Shown here: positions 24,605 to 33,322 of the stretch, piece by piece
Position numbering within the stretch: the first letter of the stretch is position 1
Layout: every line of letters starts with the position of its first letter
Assembly (NCBI RefSeq): GCF_010723735.1
Contig: NZ_BLLB01000002.1
Coordinates: forward strand, 5,394,001-5,458,000
Reading direction: 5' to 3'
Length of the DNA stretch: 64,000 bases
Source: Mycolicibacterium hippocampi
Lineage (GTDB): Bacteria > Actinomycetota > Actinomycetes > Mycobacteriales > Mycobacteriaceae
Position numbers and translations under genes: made by a program
Notes under the pieces: model-generated
Database searches by the model: none
What the model was told of the DNA's origin: nothing
Seen by the model: the letters and a program-made list of their open reading frames with translations, nothing else

Positions 24605-25372
24605 ATGGACACGCTGGTCAGATATCACGCCGAAGGCCCGGTCGCACAGCTCACGCTGGATTCACCGAGTAACCGCAACGCCCTGTCCACCGCGCTGGTC
24701 GAACAACTGCACGACGGTCTGACGCGCGCATCGGCCGAACAGGGGGTGCGGGTGGTCGTGCTCGGTCACACCGGCGGCACCTTCTGCGCGGGGGCCGATC
24801 TGGGCGAGGCCTCCGGACGCGATCCCGGCGATCTGGCCGTCGTGCGGGCGCGGGAACTGACCCGGCTGCTGCGCAGGATTCTCGAGTCGCCGTTGCCGGT
24901 CATCGCGGCGATCGACGGCCACGTCAGAGCCGGCGGGCTGGGGCTGGTCGGTGCGTGTGACATCGCGGTGGCGGGAAGCGCCAGCACTTTCGCGCTCACC
25001 GAGGCGCGGATCGGCGTCGCCCCCTCGATCATCTCGTTGACGCTGCTGCCGAAGATGACGGCGCGCGCGGCCGGCCGGTACTTCGTCACCGGAGAGAAGT
25101 TCGGTGCGCAGGCTGCCGCCGAGACCGGGCTGATCACCGTGGCCACCGATGACGTAGCGGCGACGGTCACCGAGTTGGCTGCCGCGGTGGCGCAGGGGTC
25201 GCCCCAGGGTCTGGCCGAGTCGAAGCGGTTGACGACGGCAGCCATCCTTGCCGACTTCGATCTGCACGCAGAGAAACTGACGCAACGGTCGGCGGCGCTG
25301 TTCGTTTCCGAGGAGGCCCGCGAAGGAATGCTGGCCTTCCTCCAGAAGCGCAGACCCGATTGGGCCGGCTGA
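24605..25372 (+). CDS. echA7: Enoyl-CoA hydratase/isomerase family protein (EchA7-like)
   Basis: 255 residues of crotonase fold: NRNALSTALVEQL, FCAGADLGEASGRD (first oxyanion Gly), AAIDGHVRAGGLGLVGACDI (second). The Glu of TEARIGVAP matches the first catalytic Glu, but the second (in the LAMEMVLTG segment of hydratases) is replaced: AAGRYFVTG. The GAGGTQ turn is SIISLT. So a simple hydratase mechanism is doubtful; a glutaconyl-CoA hydratase or lyase in this branched pathway is possible. Last gene of the operon. Confidence 0.85.
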   Translation: MDTLVRYHAEGPVAQLTLDSPSNRNALSTALVEQLHDGLTRASAEQGVRVVVLGHTGGTFCAGADLGEASGRDPGDLAVVRARELTRLLRRILESPLPVIAAIDGHVRAGGLGLVGACDIAVAGSASTFALTEARIGVAPSIISLTLLPKMTARAAGRYFVTGEKFGAQAAAETGLITVATDDVAATVTELAAAVAQGSPQGLAESKRLTTAAILADFDLHAEKLTQRSAALFVSEEAREGMLAFLQKRRPDWAG

Positions 25373-25464
25373 ACGCTTACAGTTTGGCCAAGGCCCTTGC
25401 ATGTACCGGTGTTCGTCGTAGGCTCGTGGGCGATGTGCGCTTGCGCGAACACCAGAAGGTCCCG

Positions 25465-26046
25465 ATGAGCACCCCCGCGTCGCGGCACGGGTCGATGCGC
25501 GCTGCGGACACCGACCGGATTCAGGTCGCGCAATTGCTGACCGATGCCGCGGCATCCGGCACCCTCGAGCTGACCGAGTACGAAGACCGGCTGAACAGGG
25601 CTTACGCCGCCCAGACCTACGACGAACTCGCTCGGCTGTCCGACGACTTGCCCGGGTCGGTGACCCAGGGGCGCTCCGGACCGTGCCGGCCGGCTCCGTC
25701 GACGCTGCTGCTGGCAATCCTCAGCGGTTACGAACGCCGCGGTCGGTGGAACGTGCCGAGCCGGCTGACCACCTTCGCCTTCTGGGGCGGGGGCGTGGTC
25801 GACATGCGCTACGCCGACTTCACCTCCCACGATGTCGAGATCCACTCTTACTCGATCATGGGCGGGCAGACGATCCTGGTGCCGCCCGAGGTCAACGTCG
25901 ATCTGCGCGGGGTCGCCGTGATGGGCAGTTTCGATCAGCGCGTCAGCGGGGAAGGTTCCCCCGGCGCGCCGTGCGTCAGGGTTCGCGGGTTCTCGCTGTG
26001 GGGCAAGGTCGCGGTCAAACGCAAGAAACGCACGGCCGCGGCCTGA
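25465..26046 (+). CDS. DUF1707 protein with C-terminal cell-wall-response domain
   Basis: 193 residues from the ATG at 25465 (AGAAGG upstream). Residues 8-65 are DUF1707: MRAADTDRIQVAQLLTDAAA, GTLELTEYEDRLNRAYAAQT, DELARLSDDLP. The second half, with FAFWGGGVVDMRYADF and VAVMGSFDQRVSGEG, is the beta-helical domain found C-terminal in LiaF-like proteins. Rv0966c-like. No transmembrane helix, so a soluble protein. Basic end KRKKRTAAA. Confidence 0.8.
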   Translation: MSTPASRHGSMRAADTDRIQVAQLLTDAAASGTLELTEYEDRLNRAYAAQTYDELARLSDDLPGSVTQGRSGPCRPAPSTLLLAILSGYERRGRWNVPSRLTTFAFWGGGVVDMRYADFTSHDVEIHSYSIMGGQTILVPPEVNVDLRGVAVMGSFDQRVSGEGSPGAPCVRVRGFSLWGKVAVKRKKRTAAA

Positions 26047-26049
26047 CGT

Positions 26050-28017
26050 TCAGCGGCGCCGTTTGGCGCTCAAGTAGTCGCTGACCACCGCCGCGCCCAG
26101 ACCGTCGAGGTCCGGCTCCACCACCCGTCCGCCCACCCGGCGGGCCACCTGGTCGATGAACCGCGCCAGTCCCGGGTCGCTGCCCAGCCGGAAGATCGTC
26201 ACCTGTGCCCCCAGCCGGGCGATCTCGTCGAAACCGCGCACCGTGTGCGCGATCGTGCGGGGATGAGGCGGGTAGTCGAAGAACACCTCCGAGGACCCGT
26301 CGAAGTTCTCGAGGTGTGCGGTGGGTTCACCGTCGGTGACCACGAGGACCACCGGTTGGGCGTTGGGGTGTCGCCGCAGGTGGCGGGCGGCCAGCGCGAG
26401 CGCGTGGTGCAGGTTGGTGCCCTGTTCGTAGACCCCCTCGAGCCCGGTCAGCTCGGTGGCGGTCACCGTGCGGGCGTACCGGCCGAACGCGACGATCTGC
26501 AGGTCGTCCGACCGGAACCGGGTACTGACCAGGTGGTTGAGGGCCAGTGCGGTGCGCTTCATCGGCAGCCACCGGTTCTCCATCACCATCGAGAACGACG
26601 TGTCGACCAGCAGCGCCACCGCCGCCTGGGTGCGGGTCTCGGTCTCGGAGATCTCGACGTCCTCGACGGTGATCCGTATCGGCTTGGCGGGTTCTGCGGT
26701 GCCGGCCTCGCGCAGCACCGCATTGGTGAGGGTGCGGGTGACGTTCCACGGCTCGGTGTCGCCGAACTGCCACGGTCGGGTGGCGCCGGTCAGTTCGCCG
26801 GCCGCCCCGGCCCGACGGGTGTCACGCTCCCCGTGCCGACCCGAGAGTTGTTGCGCCACATCTCTCAACGCGGCTTGCCCCAACTGGCGCATCGCCTTGG
26901 GCGACAACCGCCACTGCCCGTCGGATCCGCGATCCAGGAACCCCTGGTTCATCAGTGCGCGTTCGAGATCGGCCAGGGTGCGCGCGTTCACCGCGGCTTC
27001 GTCCCCGAGCTGGCGGGCCAGCATGTCGAGGTCGACGTCGTCCATCGTCGCTCCGGCGTAGCTCTGCGAGAGCTGCTCGGCGAGCTGTTCGAGTTCGGAG
27101 ATGTCGGCCAGCGCCTGGGCGCCTTCCCCCATGCCCAGCGGATCACCTCCGGAGAACCGCTGCGAGCCTGTCCAGTCCTCCCCCGGTCGTGCGGCCTGCA
27201 GATGGCCGTCGAGACGGTTGAGCGCATTCATCAACGACGGTGACCCGAAAGCCTGCTGCGCCAGCGAGTCCAGCTCCGCTCGCTGCTCGTCGGAGAGGCT
27301 GTTGCGGAACCGCTGTGCGGCCGCGGCCCGCTGTGCCAGCGAGTCCAGCAGCTCGTCGATGTTGCGCGGATTCTCCGGGAAGAACTCGCCGTGCTTGGCC
27401 ATGAAGTCTTGAAAATCTTCTGGGGAGTCTTGCCCTCTTGCGTGCTTGTCCAGCAGGTCGTTGAGGTCGTCGAGCATCTCGTTGACACGCTGCCGGTCCT
27501 CGTCGGTGGCGTTCTCCAGCGCCTGCTTCATGCCGGCGAAACGCTGGTCGAGCATCTCGCGGCCGAGCAGGTCGCGGATCTGTTCGTACTTCTCGCGAGC
27601 CTCCTGCGACCGCCAGTCGTAGTCGGCGAGCTCCTGGACAGCCTTGGCCGGCGACGGCGAAAGGGACTCCAGCTGCAACTCCCCGAAACGGGCGTCGTCG
27701 TCGAGCGCGCGCGCCAGTTCCTTGCGCTCGGCCAGCACCGCCTCGTCGAGCAGCTTCTTGATGTCGGCGAGCGTGCCGTCGAGGTTGTTGCGCTGCAACA
27801 GTTCCCGTCGGCGCCGGTTGGCTTCGGCCGCCAGCTTGTCGGCGCCCCGCATGTTCGCCGAACCACGCCTGAGCAACTCCGACAGCGCCCGCCGCGGGGA
27901 GGTGCCCTCCATGACGTCCTGGCCGATCGCCTCGAGCGCCTCGCGCAGATCCACCGGAGGGGCCAGCGGGTCCGGGCCGCCCGTGTATCGCGAGTAGCGC
28001 GACAAGCGCTTAGCCAT
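26050..28017 (-). CDS. VWA-domain protein, partner of the MoxR-type AAA+ ATPase
   Basis: 655 residues (Rv0959-like). The ATG at 28017 overlaps the ATPase stop by eight bases. Residues 1-400 are a charged helical region with many Glu/Arg and Ala; the C-terminal 200 residues are a von Willebrand A domain with an intact MIDAS: LLVDTSFSMVMENR (DxSxS), the T in GTNLHHAL and VVTDGEPTAH. Such MoxR-VWA pairs act as chaperones that activate or insert cofactors into protein partners; the partner here is unknown. Confidence 0.85.
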   Translation of the reverse strand: MAKRLSRYSRYTGGPDPLAPPVDLREALEAIGQDVMEGTSPRRALSELLRRGSANMRGADKLAAEANRRRRELLQRNNLDGTLADIKKLLDEAVLAERKELARALDDDARFGELQLESLSPSPAKAVQELADYDWRSQEAREKYEQIRDLLGREMLDQRFAGMKQALENATDEDRQRVNEMLDDLNDLLDKHARGQDSPEDFQDFMAKHGEFFPENPRNIDELLDSLAQRAAAAQRFRNSLSDEQRAELDSLAQQAFGSPSLMNALNRLDGHLQAARPGEDWTGSQRFSGGDPLGMGEGAQALADISELEQLAEQLSQSYAGATMDDVDLDMLARQLGDEAAVNARTLADLERALMNQGFLDRGSDGQWRLSPKAMRQLGQAALRDVAQQLSGRHGERDTRRAGAAGELTGATRPWQFGDTEPWNVTRTLTNAVLREAGTAEPAKPIRITVEDVEISETETRTQAAVALLVDTSFSMVMENRWLPMKRTALALNHLVSTRFRSDDLQIVAFGRYARTVTATELTGLEGVYEQGTNLHHALALAARHLRRHPNAQPVVLVVTDGEPTAHLENFDGSSEVFFDYPPHPRTIAHTVRGFDEIARLGAQVTIFRLGSDPGLARFIDQVARRVGGRVVEPDLDGLGAAVVSDYLSAKRRR

Positions 28018-29395
28018 AGACGGTTTCGCCCTCATCGGAGACCTTGTCGATGCGCTTGGCGAGATACAGCGCCTCCAACGCCAGCTCGATCGCGGCAGCC
28101 CGCTGGCCGTCGCTGGATGCCTGCAGCCGTTGCTGGATCTCGGCGACCGCGGACACCTCGGGAACCGCGGCGAGCACGTCGCGTGCCGACACCCGGTCCC
28201 CGGTGGTGACCGGCGAGCCGTTCTCGACCGCCGTCACGATCGGGCCCACATCGATGCCGCCGAGCAGCCGCTGTGCGGTGTCGGCGGTGGCGCGGCGCAG
28301 CAGATGTTCGAGGATCGCCTGCTCACGGCCTTCCTCGCCGGATTCGAACTCCAACTTGCCGCGTAGCACGTCGATCACCGACCCGAGGTCCACCACGCGC
28401 GCCACCGGATCCTGCTCACCGAGCACCGCGGCCCGGTGTCGCGCGGATGCCGCGACGGTCTCGGCAGCCGCGATCGCGAACCTCGCCGACACCCCGGACC
28501 GCTGGTCGATGGAGCTCGACTCCCGCAGGCTGCGCGCGAACCGGGCCAGGATCTGCAGCAGATGGTCGGGCACTTCGGCGGCCAAGTGGGCTTCCTGGGA
28601 GATCACGCCCACCTCGGCGACCAACTCGAGCGGGTAGTGGGTGCGGATCTCGGCGCCGAACCGGTCCTTGAGCGGGGTGATGATCCGGCCACGGTTCGTG
28701 TAGTCCTCTGGATTGGCGCTGGCGACGACCAGTACGTCCAGCGGCAGCCGCAGCGTGTAGCCGCGCACCTGGATGTCCCGTTCCTCCATCACGTTGAGCA
28801 TCGCGACCTGGATGCGCTCGGCGAGGTCGGGGAGCTCGTTGACGGCGACGATGCCCCGGTGCGCCCGCGGGATCAGGCCGTAGGCGATGGTTTCCGGATC
28901 TCCCAGCGAGCGGCCCTCGGCGACCTTGATCGGGTCGATGTCGCCGACCAGGTCCGCGACGCTGGTGTCGGGGGTGGCCAGCTTCTCGGTGTAGCGCTCG
29001 CTGCGGTGCCGCCACGTCACCGGCAGGTCGTCGCCGGAGTCGGCGGCCCGCCTGATCGACTCGGGCGTGATGGGGCTGTACGGATGCTCACCGATTTCCG
29101 CCCCGGCGATCACCGGGGTCCACTCGTCGAGCAGTGCGGTCAGCGCGCGCAGCAGCCGGGTCTTGCCCTGGCCGCGTTCGCCGAGCAGCACCAGGTCATG
29201 ACCGGCGATGATGGCGCGTTCCAGCTGGGGGATGACGGTGTCGTCGAAGCCGAGGATGCCGGTCCACAGATCACGGCTTTCGGACAGCGCGGCCAGCAGG
29301 TTCTCCCGCATCTCGGCCTTGACGCTGCGTTCCTGATGCCCGGATGCCCGCAGCTCACCGACAGTGCGTGGGAGGTCGTTAGGTGAAGTCACCAC
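28010..29395 (-). CDS. MoxR/Mg-chelatase-type AAA+ ATPase
   Basis: 461 residues (Rv0958-like), GTG start (29395 or the next GTG at 29392, behind GGAG). Walker A is LLGERGQGKTRLLRAL, Walker B region GIVAVNELPDLAERIQVAML, with sensor VASANPEDYTNRGRI and arginine finger region PLKDRFGAEI. Like the ChlI/BchI subunit of magnesium chelatase, but mycobacteria make no chlorophyll; together with the downstream VWA protein it is a ChlI/ChlD-like remodelling machine of unknown client. Confidence 0.87.
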   Translation of the reverse strand: MVTSPNDLPRTVGELRASGHQERSVKAEMRENLLAALSESRDLWTGILGFDDTVIPQLERAIIAGHDLVLLGERGQGKTRLLRALTALLDEWTPVIAGAEIGEHPYSPITPESIRRAADSGDDLPVTWRHRSERYTEKLATPDTSVADLVGDIDPIKVAEGRSLGDPETIAYGLIPRAHRGIVAVNELPDLAERIQVAMLNVMEERDIQVRGYTLRLPLDVLVVASANPEDYTNRGRIITPLKDRFGAEIRTHYPLELVAEVGVISQEAHLAAEVPDHLLQILARFARSLRESSSIDQRSGVSARFAIAAAETVAASARHRAAVLGEQDPVARVVDLGSVIDVLRGKLEFESGEEGREQAILEHLLRRATADTAQRLLGGIDVGPIVTAVENGSPVTTGDRVSARDVLAAVPEVSAVAEIQQRLQASSDGQRAAAIELALEALYLAKRIDKVSDEGETVYG

Positions 29396-29484
29396 TCCAC
29401 GCTACGACTCCTGTCCGCGGGCGCGCGTGTCTGTCCCCGACACACCGCCGCGAACTGGCATTTTGCGCGCGCTCGCCGTCGGCG

Positions 29485-31068
29485 TCAGTGCGCGAAGTGA
29501 CGCGCTCCGGTCAGATACAGCGTGATGCCGGCCCCCTCGGCGGCTGCGGTCACCTCGTCGTCGCGGACCGAACCGCCGGGATGCACGATCGCCTTCACCC
29601 CCGCGCGGGTCAGCGTCTCCAGGCCGTCCGGGAACGGGAAGAACGCATCGGAGGCCGCGACGGCGTCCCGGGTGCGGGCCCCGGCCCGTTCGACCGCCAG
29701 CCGGGCGGCATCCACCCGGTTGACCTGACCCATCCCCACTCCGACGGTGGCCCCGTCCTTGGCGACGACGATCGCGTTGGACTTGACTGCACGGCAGGTG
29801 CGCCAGGCGAACACCAGATCGGCCAGCGTCTGCGGATCCGCTGGTGATCCGGTGGCCAGCGTCCAGTTCACCGGGTCGTCGCCCGCGGCGTCGATCGCAT
29901 CGCGCTGCTGCAGCAACAGACCGCCGCTGATCTGACGGAACTCGGTGCCCCCGATCGCAGGCTCGGAGGCGACCAGCACGCGGATGTTCTTCTTCCCGGT
30001 GAGCACTTCCACCGCGCCGGGCGCGTAGGCCGGCGCGATGATCACCTCGGTGAAGATGCCGGCGACGGTCTCGGCCATCTCGACGCTGACCTCGGTGTTG
30101 GCCGCGATGACGCCGCCGAACGCCGACAGCGGGTCGCACTCGTGGGCCTTGCGGTGGGCATCGGCCACCGAAACCGACGACACCGCGATACCGCACGGGT
30201 TGGCGTGCTTGATGATCGCCACGCAGGTGTCCTCGTGGTCGAAGGCCGCGCGCCACGCCGCATCGGCGTCGGTGTAGTTGTTGTAGGACATCTCTTTTCC
30301 GTGCAGCTGCAAGGCCTGGGCGAGTCCCGGCCACGCACCGTCGTCGCTGTAGAGGGCGGCCTGCTGATGGGGGTTCTCGCCGTACCGCAACACGGCGGCA
30401 CGCCGGAACGTCGCGCCGAGCCATGGCGGCAACGACGGCGCAGCCTCTCCGCCTTCGGGGGCCAGTACCGACTCCATCCACGACGCCACCGCCACGTCGT
30501 ACTCAGCAGTGTGCCGGAATGCCAGCGACGCCAGCTTCTTTCGCTCGGCAAGGGTGAACCCGCCGGCCCGCACCGCAGCCAGTACCCCGTCGTAGCCCAA
30601 CGGCTCGACGACCACCGCGACGCTCGGGTGGTTCTTCGCGGCGGCACGCACCATCGACGGCCCGCCGATGTCGATCTGCTCCACACACTCGTCGACCGCT
30701 GCGCCGGAGTTGACCGTCTGGGTGAACGGGTACAGGTTCACCACAACGAGTTCGAACGCCGCGACCCCGAGTTCAGCGAGCGCCGACACATGCTCGGGCT
30801 TGCGCTGATCGGCCAGCAGTCCGGCGTGCACGTGCGGGTGCAGCGTCTTGACACGGCCGTCGAGCACCTCGGGGAAACCCGTGACATCCTCGACCGGCGT
30901 GACCGGGATACCGGCGTCTGCAATGGTTTTGGCGGTCGATCCGGTGGACACGATGTCGACACCGGCGGAGTGCAGACCCTGCGCGAGCGGCACCAGACCG
31001 GTCTTGTCGTAGACGCTGATCAACGCACGGCGGATCGGCCGCCGGAACAGGCCCTCGTTCTCACTCAT
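29485..31068 (-). CDS. purH: Bifunctional AICAR formyltransferase/IMP cyclohydrolase
   Basis: 527 residues. N-terminal IMP cyclohydrolase (about 1-195): ALISVYDKTGLVPLAQGL, STGSTAKTIADAGIPV, GRVKTLHPHVHAGLLAD, VNLYPFTQTV. C-terminal AICAR transformylase: RYGENPHQQAALY, IIKHANPCGIAV (catalytic Lys-His), CDPLSAFGG, and the C-terminal SDAFFPFPDGLETLTRAGV and GGSVRDDEV. Last two steps of purine synthesis. Overlaps purN by four bases (ATGA). Confidence 0.96.
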   Translation of the reverse strand: MSENEGLFRRPIRRALISVYDKTGLVPLAQGLHSAGVDIVSTGSTAKTIADAGIPVTPVEDVTGFPEVLDGRVKTLHPHVHAGLLADQRKPEHVSALAELGVAAFELVVVNLYPFTQTVNSGAAVDECVEQIDIGGPSMVRAAAKNHPSVAVVVEPLGYDGVLAAVRAGGFTLAERKKLASLAFRHTAEYDVAVASWMESVLAPEGGEAAPSLPPWLGATFRRAAVLRYGENPHQQAALYSDDGAWPGLAQALQLHGKEMSYNNYTDADAAWRAAFDHEDTCVAIIKHANPCGIAVSSVSVADAHRKAHECDPLSAFGGVIAANTEVSVEMAETVAGIFTEVIIAPAYAPGAVEVLTGKKNIRVLVASEPAIGGTEFRQISGGLLLQQRDAIDAAGDDPVNWTLATGSPADPQTLADLVFAWRTCRAVKSNAIVVAKDGATVGVGMGQVNRVDAARLAVERAGARTRDAVAASDAFFPFPDGLETLTRAGVKAIVHPGGSVRDDEVTAAAEGAGITLYLTGARHFAH

Positions 31069-31694
31069 CCTATGGTCGCCTTTCGTCCTGTCCAGGTCAC
31101 GCCGTGGGTTGCCACCGCTTCCAGTACCTCCACCAGCAGCTGTCGTTCGATCACCTTGATCCGTTCGTGCAGAACGGCTTCGTCGTCGTCGTCAAGCACG
31201 GGTACCGCCCGCTGGGCCAGTATCGGCCCGGTGTCGGTCCCGGCGTCGACGAGGTGCACCGTGCATCCGGTGACCCTGACCCCGTAGGCCAGGGCATCCG
31301 ACACCGCGTGCGCACCGGGGAATGCGGGCAGCAGCGCCGGATGGGTGTTGACCACCCGCCCGGGGAACCTCGAAAGAAACTGGGGGCCAAGGATCTTCAT
31401 GAACCCCGCCGATACCACCAGGTCTGGCTCGTGGACCGCGGTCGCCTCGGTGACGGCAGCGTCCCACAGCTCGCGGCGGGGATGGTCGGCGAGCGGGACC
31501 GTGAACGTCGGTATCGACTCGGCCGCAGCGATGTCGAGAGCGGCGCAGACCCGGTCGGTACCCACGGCGACCACTCTTGCCGGATAGTCCCCGACCGCGG
31601 AGCTCAGCAGCGACGCCAGAAGCGAACCGGTGCCGGAGGCCAGCACCACCAGCCGCGCCGGTGCGCTCGGGGGCACACGGACCGCAGGCTGCAC
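31065..31694 (-). CDS. purN: Phosphoribosylglycinamide formyltransferase
   Basis: 209 residues; ASGTGSLLASLLSSAV phosphate loop, HPALLPAFPGAHAVSDAL with the catalytic His region and VHLVDAGTDTGPILAQRAV with the catalytic Asp. Transfers a formyl group from 10-formyl-THF to GAR. It directly precedes purH, the usual mycobacterial order, and shares ATGA with it. Confidence 0.95.
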   Translation of the reverse strand: MQPAVRVPPSAPARLVVLASGTGSLLASLLSSAVGDYPARVVAVGTDRVCAALDIAAAESIPTFTVPLADHPRRELWDAAVTEATAVHEPDLVVSAGFMKILGPQFLSRFPGRVVNTHPALLPAFPGAHAVSDALAYGVRVTGCTVHLVDAGTDTGPILAQRAVPVLDDDDEAVLHERIKVIERQLLVEVLEAVATHGVTWTGRKATIG

Positions 31695-31715
31695 GCCTGA
31701 GAGCCTAATGGGTCG

Positions 31716-33284
31716 CTAGCCGACACCACCTCCGCGGTGGCCGCCGCCATCAGGGTCCACGTCGTCGACTACGAAATGGTCCTCGGGGTCGACTACGAAG
31801 TGGTCCTCGGGGTCTAGGTCCTCGACGGGTGGCGCGGGCTCAGCCACCGGTGGCGTCACGTCGTTCTCACCGCCGGTGTCGGCGGCGGGCTGCTCGACGA
31901 CGGGCGCGGAGTCGGCCTCAGGCTCGACGACGACGTCCGGAGCAGACTCGACGATGTCGAGAGACTCGACCTGTTCATCGCCGGGGGTCGGCACGACGTC
32001 GGTGTCGGTGTCGATGTCGGTGTCGGTGTCGGTGTCGGTGCCGGTGTCGGTGTCGGTCTCAGCGTCCTCATCGACGCCGGCGTCGGTGGCGGGAGCGACC
32101 TTCGGCCGGCGCACCCGCGGCTGCAGGCCGCCTGACATCACCACCGTGAGCGCGCCGATTCCCGCGAACCACAGGAACACCGCGGGCCCGAACGTCGTCT
32201 GGTCGACGCCGACGTCGCCGAAGTTGCCCAGCTGTCCCCCTCCGGCGTGCCCCAGCACAGCCATGACCGCGGCCGCGATCAACGCCGCGACCACCAGCTT
32301 GGCCAGCGCGGACCACACCGGCAGCCGGTGCCGCGCGCACTGCTGACCGAGCGCGACCGCGGACACCGCCGCCACGATCATCAGCGCCACCCACACCGGC
32401 CCGAGGGGAGGTGTGGGCACCGCGGCCAACACCGGCAGCGCCGGGATGTCGCCGCCGAACACCGTGAACGAACTGAACGTCGCCAGCCCGACGTGGGCAC
32501 TGGATCCCACCGCCACAGCCGCCGCACCGACCATGACATTGGGCAGATAGAGCACGGAGAGAACCGTCAGGCTCAATTGCCCGAACATCGAATCGGTGAT
32601 CGAGTACAGCTCGTGCATCGTCGACCAGTGCACGACCAGGGACCCAGCGACGATCGCTCCGGACAGGCCCATCAGCGCGATCACCCCGGCGGCAGCCGCG
32701 CGGAAGGCGTCGGGCAACCACCTCGGCAGCGGGGAGGCCAGCAGCAGTCGCCGGCCCACCCGGGAACCCACCCCGAGCAGCGCACCGATCAGATGTACGG
32801 CGAACACGCTCCCGAACGCGTGCAGCGCGTCCGGCGTCTGCAGGTCGGTGAGCACCGACGCCGCGTCGTGGATGACCGCCAGGCAGATCGCGGAGACCAG
32901 CACCGGCCCGCCCAGCGCGGAGGCCACCACCCAACGGGTGACGAACCACGACGTGCTCACAGTCGCCGACGCCGTGGTGCGTGCCGTGCCGTAGATCATG
33001 ATCAGCACCGGGAGCAGCGGCATCGCACCGAGCGAGCTGCCCGCGATGGACACCGGCACCAGGTGCACGCCCAGCCACATGCTGGCGGTGGCGCCGAGTG
33101 CGCCGGTCATGTCGCTGTTGGCGATCAGCAGCTGCAGCAGCACCACCGCGGCGATGACCACCAACGCGACCAGCGACGGTCCGAACGCCACCCGGAGAAG
33201 GTCACGCGCCTGACGTGTCCCCACTGGTCGGGGGGTACCGCCCGGTTGCGGGGGTTTATCCACGGGTTGGGCCGCTCCTCGCAC
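31716..33284 (-). CDS. perM: PerM-like polytopic membrane protein
   Basis: 522 residues from a GTG (Rv0955-like, DUF6350). Roughly ten hydrophobic segments fill residues 30-400 (for example SLVALVVIAAVVLLQLLIA, PVLVSAICLAVI, AAAAGVIALMGLSGAIV). The C-terminal 120 residues are cytosolic or disordered and acidic: a Thr-Asp repeat, then two copies of DPEDHFVVD. Known: the M. tuberculosis PerM is needed for cell division at low magnesium and for persistence. The 34 kDa antigen gene is 38 bases upstream on the same strand. Confidence 0.87.
   Translation of the reverse strand: MRGAAQPVDKPPQPGGTPRPVGTRQARDLLRVAFGPSLVALVVIAAVVLLQLLIANSDMTGALGATASMWLGVHLVPVSIAGSSLGAMPLLPVLIMIYGTARTTASATVSTSWFVTRWVVASALGGPVLVSAICLAVIHDAASVLTDLQTPDALHAFGSVFAVHLIGALLGVGSRVGRRLLLASPLPRWLPDAFRAAAAGVIALMGLSGAIVAGSLVVHWSTMHELYSITDSMFGQLSLTVLSVLYLPNVMVGAAAVAVGSSAHVGLATFSSFTVFGGDIPALPVLAAVPTPPLGPVWVALMIVAAVSAVALGQQCARHRLPVWSALAKLVVAALIAAAVMAVLGHAGGGQLGNFGDVGVDQTTFGPAVFLWFAGIGALTVVMSGGLQPRVRRPKVAPATDAGVDEDAETDTDTGTDTDTDTDIDTDTDVVPTPGDEQVESLDIVESAPDVVVEPEADSAPVVEQPAADTGGENDVTPPVAEPAPPVEDLDPEDHFVVDPEDHFVVDDVDPDGGGHRGGGVG
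31757..31817. repeat. Tandem duplication of about 27 bases in the perM tail
   Basis: CTACGAA-TGGTCCTCGGGGTC occurs twice in a row with one base changed (ATGG versus GTGG), encoding two consecutive DPEDHFVV units. In frame, so the protein only gains one unit. Confidence 0.8.
31996..32065. repeat. Hexanucleotide repeat GTCGGT in perM
   Basis: About eleven near-perfect copies of GTCGGT (some GTCGAT, GCCGGT) encode Thr-Asp dipeptides on the minus strand. Unit length six keeps the frame, so copy number can vary without truncating PerM. Confidence 0.85.
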
Positions 33285-33322
33285 ACGCTCGGCGCGCGCC
33301 GTACGCGCACGCGCGGCTCAGA

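Noticed and set aside
31996..32065. GTCGGT repeats as a CRISPR array
   Set aside because: Six-base units without spacers, inside a coding frame; no cas genes in the window.
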